This document shows, piece after piece, positions 54,959-63,517 of a stretch of DNA of 64,000 nucleotides (positions within the stretch are counted from its first letter, which is position 1; each line of letters begins with the position of its first letter). The notes beneath the pieces were generated by a model that saw only the letters and a program-made list of their open reading frames with translations, ran no database searches and had not been told where the DNA came from. The stretch covers positions 94,553 through 158,552 of the forward strand of contig NZ_BOOC01000033.1 of the NCBI RefSeq assembly GCF_016863035.1. Reading direction: 5' to 3'. This DNA comes from Microbispora corallina. GTDB lineage: Bacteria > Actinomycetota > Actinomycetes > Streptosporangiales > Streptosporangiaceae. Position numbers and translations under genes: made by a program.

Positions 54959-55748
54959 GCTGACCAAGGAGCTGTCCCAGGTGGCCCTCGAAGACCAGAC
55001 GGTCGGTACGCCGACCGTGATCGTCGACGACCTCCACATCGTCTACAAGGTGTACGGCTCGACCAGCGAGTCCCAGAAGGGCAGCGCGGCCAACGCCCTC
55101 ATGCGCCTCGTACGGCGGCAGGGACGCCCCGAGATGAAGGAGGTCCACGCCGTCAAGGGCGTGACCTTCGTCGCCCACCACGGCGAGGCCATCGGCATCA
55201 TCGGGCGCAACGGCTCCGGCAAGTCGACGCTGCTGCGGGCCATCGCCGGGCTGCTGCCGCCGCACAAGGGCGCCGTGTACACCAACGGCCAGCCCTCGCT
55301 CCTCGGCGTCAACGCCGCCCTCATGAAGGAGCTCACCGGCGAGCGCAACATCGTGCTCGGCTGCTACGCGATGGGCATGTCGCCGGCCGAGGTGCGCGAG
55401 CGGTACGACGAGATCGTGGACTTCTCCGGCATCGGGGAGTTCGTCCAGTTCCCCATGTCGACCTACTCGTCCGGCATGGGCGCGCGGCTGCGCTTCGCGA
55501 TCTCCTCGGCGAAGACCCACGACGTGCTGCTGATCGACGAGGCGCTGGCCACCGGCGACCGCGACTTCAAGCGCAAGAGCCAGGAGCGCATCATGCAGAT
55601 GCGCGAAGCCGCCGGGACCGTCTTCCTGGTCGCCCACAACCTCGACGTCATCGAGGAGACGTGCAACCGGGTCATCTGGCTGCACAAGGGGAAGATCAAG
55701 ATGGAGGGCGACCCTCAGGAGGTCCTGGACGCCTACAACAAGGCCTGA
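54951..55748 (+). CDS. ABC exporter ATPase (Wzt/TagH-like)
   Basis: 265 residues. After an N-terminal segment (PTVIVDDLHIVYKVYG), Walker A GIIGRNGSGKSTLLRAI, signature YSSGMGARLRFAI, Walker B VLLIDEALATGD, switch LVAHNLDVI. The TGD after Walker B and the degenerate signature are typical of polysaccharide exporters. No C-terminal carbohydrate-binding domain, as in TagH-short or RfbE forms. GTG start overlaps the permease stop. Confidence 0.92.
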   Translation: MAELTKELSQVALEDQTVGTPTVIVDDLHIVYKVYGSTSESQKGSAANALMRLVRRQGRPEMKEVHAVKGVTFVAHHGEAIGIIGRNGSGKSTLLRAIAGLLPPHKGAVYTNGQPSLLGVNAALMKELTGERNIVLGCYAMGMSPAEVRERYDEIVDFSGIGEFVQFPMSTYSSGMGARLRFAISSAKTHDVLLIDEALATGDRDFKRKSQERIMQMREAAGTVFLVAHNLDVIEETCNRVIWLHKGKIKMEGDPQEVLDAYNKA

Positions 55749-55771
55749 CAGATCGACAGGAGGGGTGAACC

Positions 55772-56308
55772 GTGCCGACGCCGCCACCGATTCCCTATGA
55801 CCACCTTCCCGAGGTGCCCGCGCTCACCGTCGAGAGCGACGACGTGCGCGACGGCGAGCCCAAGCCCGAGGCGCATGTGTACAACGGCTGGGGCGTGAGC
55901 GGGCAGAACCTCTCCCCGCACCTGCGCTGGTCCGGCGCTCCCGAGGGCACGAAGAGCTACGCGGTGACCTGCTTCGACCCCGACGCACCGACGGGCAGCG
56001 GGTTCTGGCACTGGGTGCTGTTCGACATCCCGGCGAGCGTGACCGAACTGCCCACCGGGGCGGGCACCGCGCCCGACTTCAAGGGCCTGCCCGAGGGCGC
56101 CCAGCACGCCCGCAACGACTACAACGAGAAGGCGTACGGCGGCGCCGCCCCGCCGCCCGGGCACCCGCACCGCTACCTGTTCGCCGTCCACGCGCTCGGC
56201 GTGGAGAAGCTCGGCGTCGACGGCGACACGCCGCCCGCGGTGGTCGGGTTCAACGTCACCGCCAACACGCTCGCTCGCGGATTCATCGCACCTGTGTACG
56301 AAACCTGA
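55772..56308 (+). CDS. YbhB/YbcL family PEBP-like protein
   Basis: 178 residues. PEBP signature [51 protein letters not shown] and [13 protein letters not shown]. Cytosolic phosphatidylethanolamine-binding-like proteins bind anions or small ligands; function in bacteria is unclear. AGGAGG lies a few bases before the GTG. It follows the exporter by 23 bases, possibly in the same operon. Confidence 0.9.
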   Translation: MPTPPPIPYDHLPEVPALTVESDDVRDGEPKPEAHVYNGWGVSGQNLSPHLRWSGAPEGTKSYAVTCFDPDAPTGSGFWHWVLFDIPASVTELPTGAGTAPDFKGLPEGAQHARNDYNEKAYGGAAPPPGHPHRYLFAVHALGVEKLGVDGDTPPAVVGFNVTANTLARGFIAPVYET

Positions 56309-56331
56309 TACCCCAGGGCCGCCTGTTCCAC

Positions 56332-56353
56332 TATGATTCGAACAGAGATTCGA
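56332..56353 (+). promoter_or_regulatory. Promoter with LexA-like box (one mismatch)
   Basis: TATGAT (-10, 56332-56337) is followed directly by TCGAAC-AGAG-ATTCGA (56338-56353). The LexA consensus is TCGAAC-N4-GTTCGA; one base differs. The box would cover the transcription start. Confidence 0.5.
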
Positions 56354-56370
56354 CGTAGGGGAGGGGCGGG

Positions 56371-56544
56371 ATGAGCGACCTGGCGACGGCGATCGACAAC
56401 CTGGCCGCCGAAGATCCCTCGGAGCTACCGGTCGGGACGATCACCGAGCAGCTCCTCGACCTTCACTGGCAGATGGCCCGCCTGCAGGCCCAGATCGCCC
56501 GGCGCACGCATCTGCGCGCCTCGGCGACCAGCCAGGCCAACTGA
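56371..56544 (+). CDS. Small protein (57 aa), predicted SOS-responsive
   Basis: 57 residues: MSDLATAIDNLAAEDPSELP, then TITEQLLDLHWQMARLQAQI and a basic/polar end ARRTHLRASATSQAN. GGGGAGGGG stands directly upstream. One amphipathic helix pair is predicted. The middle resembles the start of DUF222/HNH (13E12-type) proteins, which are often LexA-controlled, so it may be a remnant or a stand-alone helper. A LexA-like box overlaps its promoter and a strong terminator follows, so it is an independent unit. Function unknown. Confidence 0.7.
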   Translation: MSDLATAIDNLAAEDPSELPVGTITEQLLDLHWQMARLQAQIARRTHLRASATSQAN

Positions 56545-56545
56545 G

Positions 56546-56578
56546 AACGGCCGGCGCCCCTCACAGGCGCCGGCCGTT
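56546..56578. terminator. Strong 13-bp terminator hairpin
   Basis: AACGGCCGGCGCC, loop CCTCACA, GGCGCCGGCCGTT: perfect 13-base arms directly after the small-gene stop. It also faces the convergent alanine-rich gene 44 bases away. Confidence 0.8.
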
Positions 56579-56621
56579 CCTCATGTCGCGTACGGCGGGG
56601 TGGGTCGCCGTTCTGGCGCTG

Positions 56622-57554
56622 CTACTGCCCGGTGCGCGGCACGCGCGAGAGCGTCGCCGGCAGGGTGGAGGCGGTGGCGGCGGCGGTGGCGCTCGCCGAG
56701 GCGGCCGCGCTCGCGGCCTGTGCGGCCGTGGTGCCCGCGCCGGAGGCGTTGTTCCCGGCCGTGGTCACCGCGGCGTCCGCGTCGGCGTTCAGGTGCGCCG
56801 CGGCGGAGGCCGCCGCCGTCGCGGCCGCCGTACCGGCCGCGGCCCCCGGGGCGTCGCACGGGACGAGCGCGAGCAGCCCGCCGGCGCTGCCGGCGGTCAC
56901 GGCGACGGCCGCGTCGAGGTCGAGCAGCGCCCGGACGTCCGCCGCCAGCCCGAGGTTCAGGCCCGCGCGCACGGCCGCGCCGGCGGTCGTGACGACCGGG
57001 GCGGCGGCCTGGACGGCGCCGGCGCCATGGCTGGCGACGGCGGCGGCCGGACGGCCGACCTGGGCCACGGCGTTCACGGCCGCGTCCAGCTTCGCGTTGA
57101 CGGTGGCGTTGAGACTGGCGTCGACGTTGGCCACCGCGTCGAGGGCCGCGCAGAGCTGAGCCTGGAGCGTGGCGACGACGTGGGCGCTGATGGTGGCCCT
57201 GGCGTCGGCCACGATCGACGCCGCGAGGTCGGCGGCCGCGTTGATCTGGGCGTTGGCGTCGGCTGTGAGGGTGGCGCTGGTGGTGCCGGCGATCTGGGCG
57301 ACGGCGACGAGGTCGGCGCGGAGGGCGGCGGTCAGGTCCACCACCAGACCCGCGGTCGCGTCGGCCTGGGCGGCCGCGCCGGCCGCGGCGCCGCCGGCCG
57401 TGTCGTTCTGCAGGTCGACCAGAAGCCTGGCCACCGCGGTGATCTGACCGTCGGTGCACGTCTGGGCGCACACCCGGGCCTGCGCGGGCGCGGCGAGCAT
57501 GCCGGCGATGCCGACCGCTACGGCGACGACGGCTGTCCTAACCACTCGTTTCAT
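56622..57554 (-). CDS. Secreted alanine-rich helical protein
   Basis: 310 residues. Signal peptide (MKRVVRTAVVAVAVGIAGML, cleavage near AQA-RV), then mature sequence rich in Ala/Val/Thr with heptad-like ADLAASIVADARATISAHVV repeats; it looks like a long series of amphipathic helices. Few cysteines (CAQTC, one in the middle, one near VPCDAP). ATG with a purine-rich GGGGGC seven bases upstream. The opposite-strand frames of this GC-rich segment are shadows. Function unknown; coat or surface-active protein is possible. Confidence 0.65.
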   Translation of the reverse strand: MKRVVRTAVVAVAVGIAGMLAAPAQARVCAQTCTDGQITAVARLLVDLQNDTAGGAAAGAAAQADATAGLVVDLTAALRADLVAVAQIAGTTSATLTADANAQINAAADLAASIVADARATISAHVVATLQAQLCAALDAVANVDASLNATVNAKLDAAVNAVAQVGRPAAAVASHGAGAVQAAAPVVTTAGAAVRAGLNLGLAADVRALLDLDAAVAVTAGSAGGLLALVPCDAPGAAAGTAAATAAASAAAHLNADADAAVTTAGNNASGAGTTAAQAASAAASASATAAATASTLPATLSRVPRTGQ

Positions 57555-57929
57555 TCGAATTGCCCCCGGTTCATATTCCTTTTCACGAGAGTGGGAATGA
57601 CGAACCCAAGAACCCCCGTGCGTCGGCGAGCGCCGACAAAGACGACGGCATTTCTATCACCGCCTCACGCGCCCGGATCCCCGTCTCACCAGGGCGTCCG
57701 GGCCCGGTGAAGATCGGGAAAGTCCGGACATCCCCCGGCGTACGACCACCCCGCGGTCAGGTCACTCCCCGTCCCGGAGAAAGGCACGGCAAAAATGCGC
57801 CAACGTGGATCAGGAGATTTTTCCGCTCGCTTTTAGCGACGCGCGCCTCCGGCTGCTTCCACCGGTCGCCCGTCCCGTGCCCGAGCCGCGTCTCTCGCGA
57901 CATATCGCGTTACGCGCTAGGCTGTCGGG
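57555..57929. other. Intergenic region between divergent genes
   Basis: 375 bases without a supported gene. The left part is the 5' region of the alanine-rich gene (AT-richer 57555-57600). The right end contains TAGGCT at 57918-57923, six bases before a GTG, the -10 of a leaderless gene. Nothing else recognisable. Confidence 0.5.
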
Positions 57930-58490
57930 GTGACTTCCCTCACCCCCTACGCCGGCGAGGACCCCTCCCAGCGGGCCTCGGACGCGGACCGCGACCGGAT
58001 CGCGGCCATCCTCGGCGAGGGCCTGGCCACCGGCCGGCTCACCAGCGCCGAGCACGCCGACCGGCTCGACGCCGCCTACACCGCGGTGACGATCGGCGAC
58101 CTCGTCCCCCTGACCAGGGACCTGCCGCAGACCACGGACCCGGCGCCGACGCCGGCCACGGAGAGGCACCGCGTGGCCGCGGTGTTCAGCAAGATCATAC
58201 GGCGCGGCCGCTGGGTCGCCGGGCGGCACACCGAGCTGAGCTCCGTCTTCGGAGCGCTCATCGTCGACCTCAGCGACGCGGTCCTGCCGGGCCGCGAGGT
58301 CACGCTGGAGCTGAACTCGTTCTGCGGGAAGCTCATCGTGACCGTGCCGCACAACTCCCGGGTCGTGGACGAGGGCAGCGCGCTGTTCTCCAAGCGCTCG
58401 GTGAGCGGCGGCAGCGCCGGGGACGGCCCGCTCATCCGGGTCACGGGCAGCGCCCGCTTCGGCAAGATCGTGGTCTACCGGGGCGCGTAG
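57930..58490 (+). CDS. DUF1707 and LiaF-like domain protein
   Basis: 186 residues. N-terminal DUF1707 (RASDADRDRIAAILGEGLATGRLTSAEHADR split around L, then AYTAVTIGDLVPLTRDLP), then a beta-rich C-terminal domain (LSSVFGALIVDLSDAVLPG, VTLELNSFCGKLIVTVP, VRVTGSARFGKIVVYRG-type end) like LiaF/cell-wall-active antibiotics response proteins. No membrane helix. TAGGCT predicts a leaderless GTG start. Role in envelope-stress response is inferred. Confidence 0.87.
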   Translation: MTSLTPYAGEDPSQRASDADRDRIAAILGEGLATGRLTSAEHADRLDAAYTAVTIGDLVPLTRDLPQTTDPAPTPATERHRVAAVFSKIIRRGRWVAGRHTELSSVFGALIVDLSDAVLPGREVTLELNSFCGKLIVTVPHNSRVVDEGSALFSKRSVSGGSAGDGPLIRVTGSARFGKIVVYRGA

Positions 58491-58568
58491 GTCGGTGACG
58501 GGGCCGTCCGCCTCGTCACCGCCACCCCGTGGGGACGGGCGGCGGGATGAGCGCTCCCCGGCAGGACC

Positions 58569-58574
58569 TAGTAT
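58569..58574 (+). promoter_or_regulatory. -10 box TAGTAT, leaderless plsX
   Basis: TAGTAT ends seven bases before the ATG at 58582, leaving no room for a ribosome site, so the mRNA is predicted to begin at the ATG. No clear -35. Confidence 0.5.
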
Positions 58575-58581
58575 TCGGGCC

Positions 58582-59625
58582 ATGCAGCCCGCAGGCCGTG
58601 CGCTGCCCGTGGCGCTGGACGCCATGGGCGGAGACAACGCGCCCGGCGAGATCGTCGCGGGAGCCGTCCAGGCCGTTCGGGAGCGCGGCGTGCCGGTGGT
58701 GCTCGTCGGCCAGCCCCGCGTCCTCTCCCCCGCCCTGGCCGAGCACGGCGCGCTGGCGGAGATCCCCATCGTCCGGGCCGAGGAGGCGCTGGCGATGGAC
58801 GAGGGCGCGCTGGCCAGCCTGCGCCGTCCCCGGTCGAGCATCGCGATCGCCTGCCACCTCGTCCGGCGCGGCGACGCCTCGGCCGTCGTGTCCGCCGGCT
58901 CCACCGCCGGCGTCGTCGCCACGGGACGGCTGCGCCTGCGGGCCCAGCAGGGCGTCGTACGGCCGGCCATCGCGGTGACCCTGCCCACGCGGCCGCACCC
59001 CACGATCCTGCTCGACGCGGGCGCCACGGCCGACGCCAAGCCGGAGATGCTGGTGCAGTTCGCCCATCTCGGGGTGGCATACGCGGAGGTCGCCTTCGGC
59101 CTGCGCCGTCCCCGCGTGGGGCTGCTCACGATCGGCGCCGAGCCGGAGAAGGGCAACAAGATCGCCAAGCGGGCCCACGAACTGCTCGCCGCCACCCCGG
59201 GCATCGACTTCGCGGGCAACGTCGAGGGCCACGACCTGCTCACGCGGAAGGTCGACGTCGTCGTCACCGACGGCTTCACCGGCAACGTCGCGCTGAAGAC
59301 GCTGGAGGGCAGCGTCCGCTACGCCTTCGGCCAGCTCAGGGAGACGATCGAGGAGAGCCCGGTGGCCCGCTTCGGCGGGATGCTGCAGCGCGGCCGTCTC
59401 AGGGCCCTGTCGGACCGCCTCGACCCGGAGGCGCACGGCGGGGCAGTCCTGCTCGGCCTCAACGGCACCGTCGTGATCGCCCACGGCTCGTCGCACGCCC
59501 GCGGCGTCTCGGGCGCCTGCGAGCTGGCCGCCCGGCTGTCGTCCCAGGGCATCGTCTCCCGGATCGGCGAGCGGATCGCGCCCAAGTCGCACCGCCCTCT
59601 GATGACCTGGGGTGGGACCCGGTAG
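58582..59625 (+). CDS. plsX: Phosphate acyltransferase PlsX
   Basis: 347 residues, family length. VALDAMGGDNAPGEIVAGAV at the N-terminus, VSAGSTAGVVATGRLRLR, LLDAGATADAKPEMLVQFA, GLLTIGAEPEKGNK, VVTDGFTGNVALKTLEG. It makes acyl-phosphate from acyl-ACP for phospholipid synthesis with PlsY. Unlike many bacteria, no rpmF, fabH or acpP flanks it. ATG 58582 chosen from the conserved start and the -10 box. Confidence 0.92.
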   Translation: MQPAGRALPVALDAMGGDNAPGEIVAGAVQAVRERGVPVVLVGQPRVLSPALAEHGALAEIPIVRAEEALAMDEGALASLRRPRSSIAIACHLVRRGDASAVVSAGSTAGVVATGRLRLRAQQGVVRPAIAVTLPTRPHPTILLDAGATADAKPEMLVQFAHLGVAYAEVAFGLRRPRVGLLTIGAEPEKGNKIAKRAHELLAATPGIDFAGNVEGHDLLTRKVDVVVTDGFTGNVALKTLEGSVRYAFGQLRETIEESPVARFGGMLQRGRLRALSDRLDPEAHGGAVLLGLNGTVVIAHGSSHARGVSGACELAARLSSQGIVSRIGERIAPKSHRPLMTWGGTR

Positions 59626-59665
59626 GGGGCCGGTAACGAAACGGCGAGGGCGACCACGTCGCCGA

Positions 59666-59671
59666 TAAGCT
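59666..59671 (+). promoter_or_regulatory. -10 box TAAGCT, leaderless argS
   Basis: TAAGCT ends six bases before the ATG of argS. No ribosome site fits, so leaderless translation is predicted. Confidence 0.5.
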
Positions 59672-59677
59672 TGGTGC

Positions 59678-61399
<1,722 letters not shown>

Positions 61400-61424
61400 C
61401 CCGCCGATCCGCGACCTGCCACGC

Positions 61425-61524
61425 GGCGGGAGGGAACGGAGGCCGTCCGGCGTTGGCGGGAGGGGACCGAGGCCGTCCGGCGCACCTGCACCGTTTGGCG
61501 GGAGGGGACCGAGGCCGTGCGGCG
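61425..61524. repeat. Three imperfect 28-bp direct repeats after argS
   Basis: GGCGGGAGGGGACCGAGGCC GTCCGGCG-type units begin at 61425, 61455 and 61497 (copy 1 has AACGGAGG; copy 3 has GTGCGGCG). Copies 2 and 3 share a trailing CxCCTGCxCC, so the unit there is about 42 bases. GAGGCC in copy 3 can pair with GGCCTC at 61541-61546, so the array may act as a terminator. Confidence 0.7.
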
Positions 61525-61607
61525 CGCCTGCGCCTCCGGCGGCCTCCCGACCCTCTAGTCTGGCGCGGTCAAGCGAGTGCCAGCCGATCCCTCGGGGAGC
61601 GTTCCGC

Positions 61608-62927
61608 GTGAGCATGGATCTGACCACGAGTTCGGAACCTGGAGACCTGGCCGACGCGACGGAGCTGCACCGGTACGCCGAGGCGCTGCTCGTCCACCTG
61701 GCGGCGGACGGGAGCGCGCCGAGCCTCCCGTCCGGCGTCACCGACGTGCCGGGTTACTGGCTCGCGCCCGCGGTCGAGGCCCTCGTGCTCATCCTGTCCG
61801 GCAGGGACGCCCTCGAACCGCTCGCCCTCGCCGCCCACCTCGACGAGCGGCGCACCGCGCTGTTCCTCTGCCTCGCCCTCGCCGTCTGCGGCCACGGCGA
61901 CCGCATCCACGCCTCCTGGCTCGGCACGGCCTTCGGCGAGCTGGCCGACGACCGGCCGGTGACCCCTGGGCAGCGTGCCCTGTGGCTCGCCGCCGCCCGC
62001 GGCGCGTACGGACCGGTCGGCAAGATCTTCGTGCTCCGCAAGCTCGACGCGGTCGCCGTACCGGCCGAGGACGACCGGTGGCTGGCGGCCCTCGCGCCCG
62101 AGGAGACCCAGGCGCAGGTGCCCGCCTCGCTCGCGGCCTTCCCCGACCTGGCCACGGTCCCGGAGATCGAGCGCGCCGCCCGGGCCGCGGCCCGCCTCCG
62201 GCGCCTGCGCGAACGGTGCGCCGCGATCACCTCAGCGCCCACCCCCGCCCAGGTGTCCGAGGTCGAGACCGGGACGACCTGGCCCGAGGCCGAGCCCCTG
62301 GCCGTCCTCCGGTCGCTCATCGGCCAGGGCGGCCCCGAGGGCCCACTGAGCTCGCTCGACGGGCACCTCCTCCACGACGTGCGGCAGGACGCCGACCCCC
62401 ACCTCGCCGCCCTCGCCCTCCACGTGGCCGCCCCCGCCGTCCGGGCGTCGGCCGAGTCGCTCCTCGAACGGGTACGGGAGGAGCCGCCGGAGAGCATGAC
62501 CGTCCCGATCCTCGGCTACCCGATCAAACTCCGGCCCGACGGGCCGGACCAGGAGTCGATGGCCACCGCCGAACAGCGGATCGTCACCGAGTACGTGCCC
62601 CGGCGCACGCGCCCCTGGCTCGCGTACGCGGTCCTGGCGGTGGCCGTCGTCGTCTTCGGAGCGGGATTCGTGCTGTCGCTCCCCATCGCGCTGGCCGGAC
62701 TGGTCCTGGGCGCCTGGGGCGGTTTCCTGCTGTGGCGGCAGCGGACGCAGGAGCAGGCCGACGTCCGGAACGTGCAGGCACGGGCCGGCGAGCTGTCCGA
62801 GCAGGCGGAGAAGGCCGTCTGGGCGCTCCACGAGTACGCCCGCGAGTCCCAGACGGTCGCCGAGGCCGCCGCCGAGGACGTCGCCGAGCTCACCCGTCTC
62901 CTCCGCCGCGGCCCTCGCGCCGCCTGA
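61608..62927 (+). CDS. Large membrane-associated protein of unknown function
   Basis: 439 residues. The first 330 are helical, Ala/Leu/Arg-rich and cytoplasmic (YAEALLVHLAADGS, WLGTAFGELADDRPVTP, AARLRRLRERCAAI). Two membrane helices follow (LAYAVLAVAVVVFGAGFVLS, IALAGLVLGAWGGFLLWR), then a coiled-coil-like tail with NVQARAGELSEQAEKAVWAL. GGGGAG lies eight bases before GTG 61608. No family recognised; similar topology occurs in actinobacterial hypothetical proteins. Isolated gene between argS and sepF. Confidence 0.7.
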   Translation: MSMDLTTSSEPGDLADATELHRYAEALLVHLAADGSAPSLPSGVTDVPGYWLAPAVEALVLILSGRDALEPLALAAHLDERRTALFLCLALAVCGHGDRIHASWLGTAFGELADDRPVTPGQRALWLAAARGAYGPVGKIFVLRKLDAVAVPAEDDRWLAALAPEETQAQVPASLAAFPDLATVPEIERAARAAARLRRLRERCAAITSAPTPAQVSEVETGTTWPEAEPLAVLRSLIGQGGPEGPLSSLDGHLLHDVRQDADPHLAALALHVAAPAVRASAESLLERVREEPPESMTVPILGYPIKLRPDGPDQESMATAEQRIVTEYVPRRTRPWLAYAVLAVAVVVFGAGFVLSLPIALAGLVLGAWGGFLLWRQRTQEQADVRNVQARAGELSEQAEKAVWALHEYARESQTVAEAAAEDVAELTRLLRRGPRAA

Positions 62928-63042
62928 CGACCTCCGGTACGGGACTCTCGCCGCGGGCTGGGGAACCGGCGGCCGGGGCTGAGCGGGGTCGCGGACGTAC
63001 TGGTAGCGGGGGTCGCGCCTGGAGCGTGTGTCGGGCCTGATG

Positions 63043-63148
63043 TTGTCAGGGCTGGGGGTTGTCAGGCCCGGGGTTGTCAGGCCCGGGGTTGTCAGGCCCG
63101 GGGTTGTCAGGCCCGGGGTTGTCAGGCCCGGGGTTGTCAGGCCTGAGA
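63043..63148. repeat. 15-bp tandem repeat covering the sepF stop codon
   Basis: TTGTCAGGCCCGGGG is repeated five times perfectly (63059-63133), with a degenerate copy before (63043-63058) and after (63134-63148). The last copy contains the leftward stop codon of sepF. On the minus strand each unit reads CCCCGGGCCTGACAA, repeating the GCC-TGA gene end. The ladder can fold into CCCGGG hairpins. Confidence 0.9.
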
Positions 63149-63517
63149 GACCTCGACGGTGGCGGGGGTGATCAGGAAGACCTTGTCGGCGATCCGCTCG
63201 ATACGGCCCTCACAGCCGTAGGCGAGGCCGGCCGCGAAATCCACCATGCGCGTGGCCTCACTGGTCGACATGCCGGCGACATCCATGACGACCGTGTGGC
63301 CCTCACGGAAATGCCTGCCTATGGTCAGGGCGTCGTCGTACTTCCGAGGCCGCACCATGACGATTTTCGCGGGCTCCATCGAAGGCTGCCACCGCTTGGC
63401 CGCACGCTCGGCCGCGGGCATCCAGTCCTCCGCGTACTCCTCATCGCCGTAGTCCTCGTCGTACTGCTCGGCCCCACCCAGGCCAAGGTAGCTCGCCACC
63501 TTGCGCACTGCCCCCAT
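63137..63517 (-). CDS. sepF: SepF-family cell division protein (short paralogue)
   Basis: 126 residues. N-terminal membrane-binding helix MGAVRKVASYLGLGG, an acidic DEDYGDEEYAEDW linker, then the SepF core (KIVMVRPRKYDDALTIGRHF, VVMDVAGMSTSEATRMVDFA, GLAYGCEGRIERIADKVFLI). SepF tethers FtsZ filaments to the membrane. At 126 residues and away from the ftsZ cluster it fits the short SepF paralogues of filamentous actinomycetes. Its stop codon lies in the tandem repeat. Confidence 0.92.
   Translation of the reverse strand: MGAVRKVASYLGLGGAEQYDEDYGDEEYAEDWMPAAERAAKRWQPSMEPAKIVMVRPRKYDDALTIGRHFREGHTVVMDVAGMSTSEATRMVDFAAGLAYGCEGRIERIADKVFLITPATVEVSQA

Noticed and set aside
57160..57560. Sortase-like LPxTG in the alanine-rich protein
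   Set aside because: The C-terminal LPATL lacks the G position, a membrane helix and a basic tail.
56583..57710. 375-residue plus-strand frame over the alanine-rich gene
   Set aside because: Product is Gly/Arg-rich shadow sequence; the minus frame has a signal peptide and a ribosome site.
63043..63148. CRISPR-like repeat array
   Set aside because: Units are contiguous 15-bp tandem copies without spacers and no cas genes are near.
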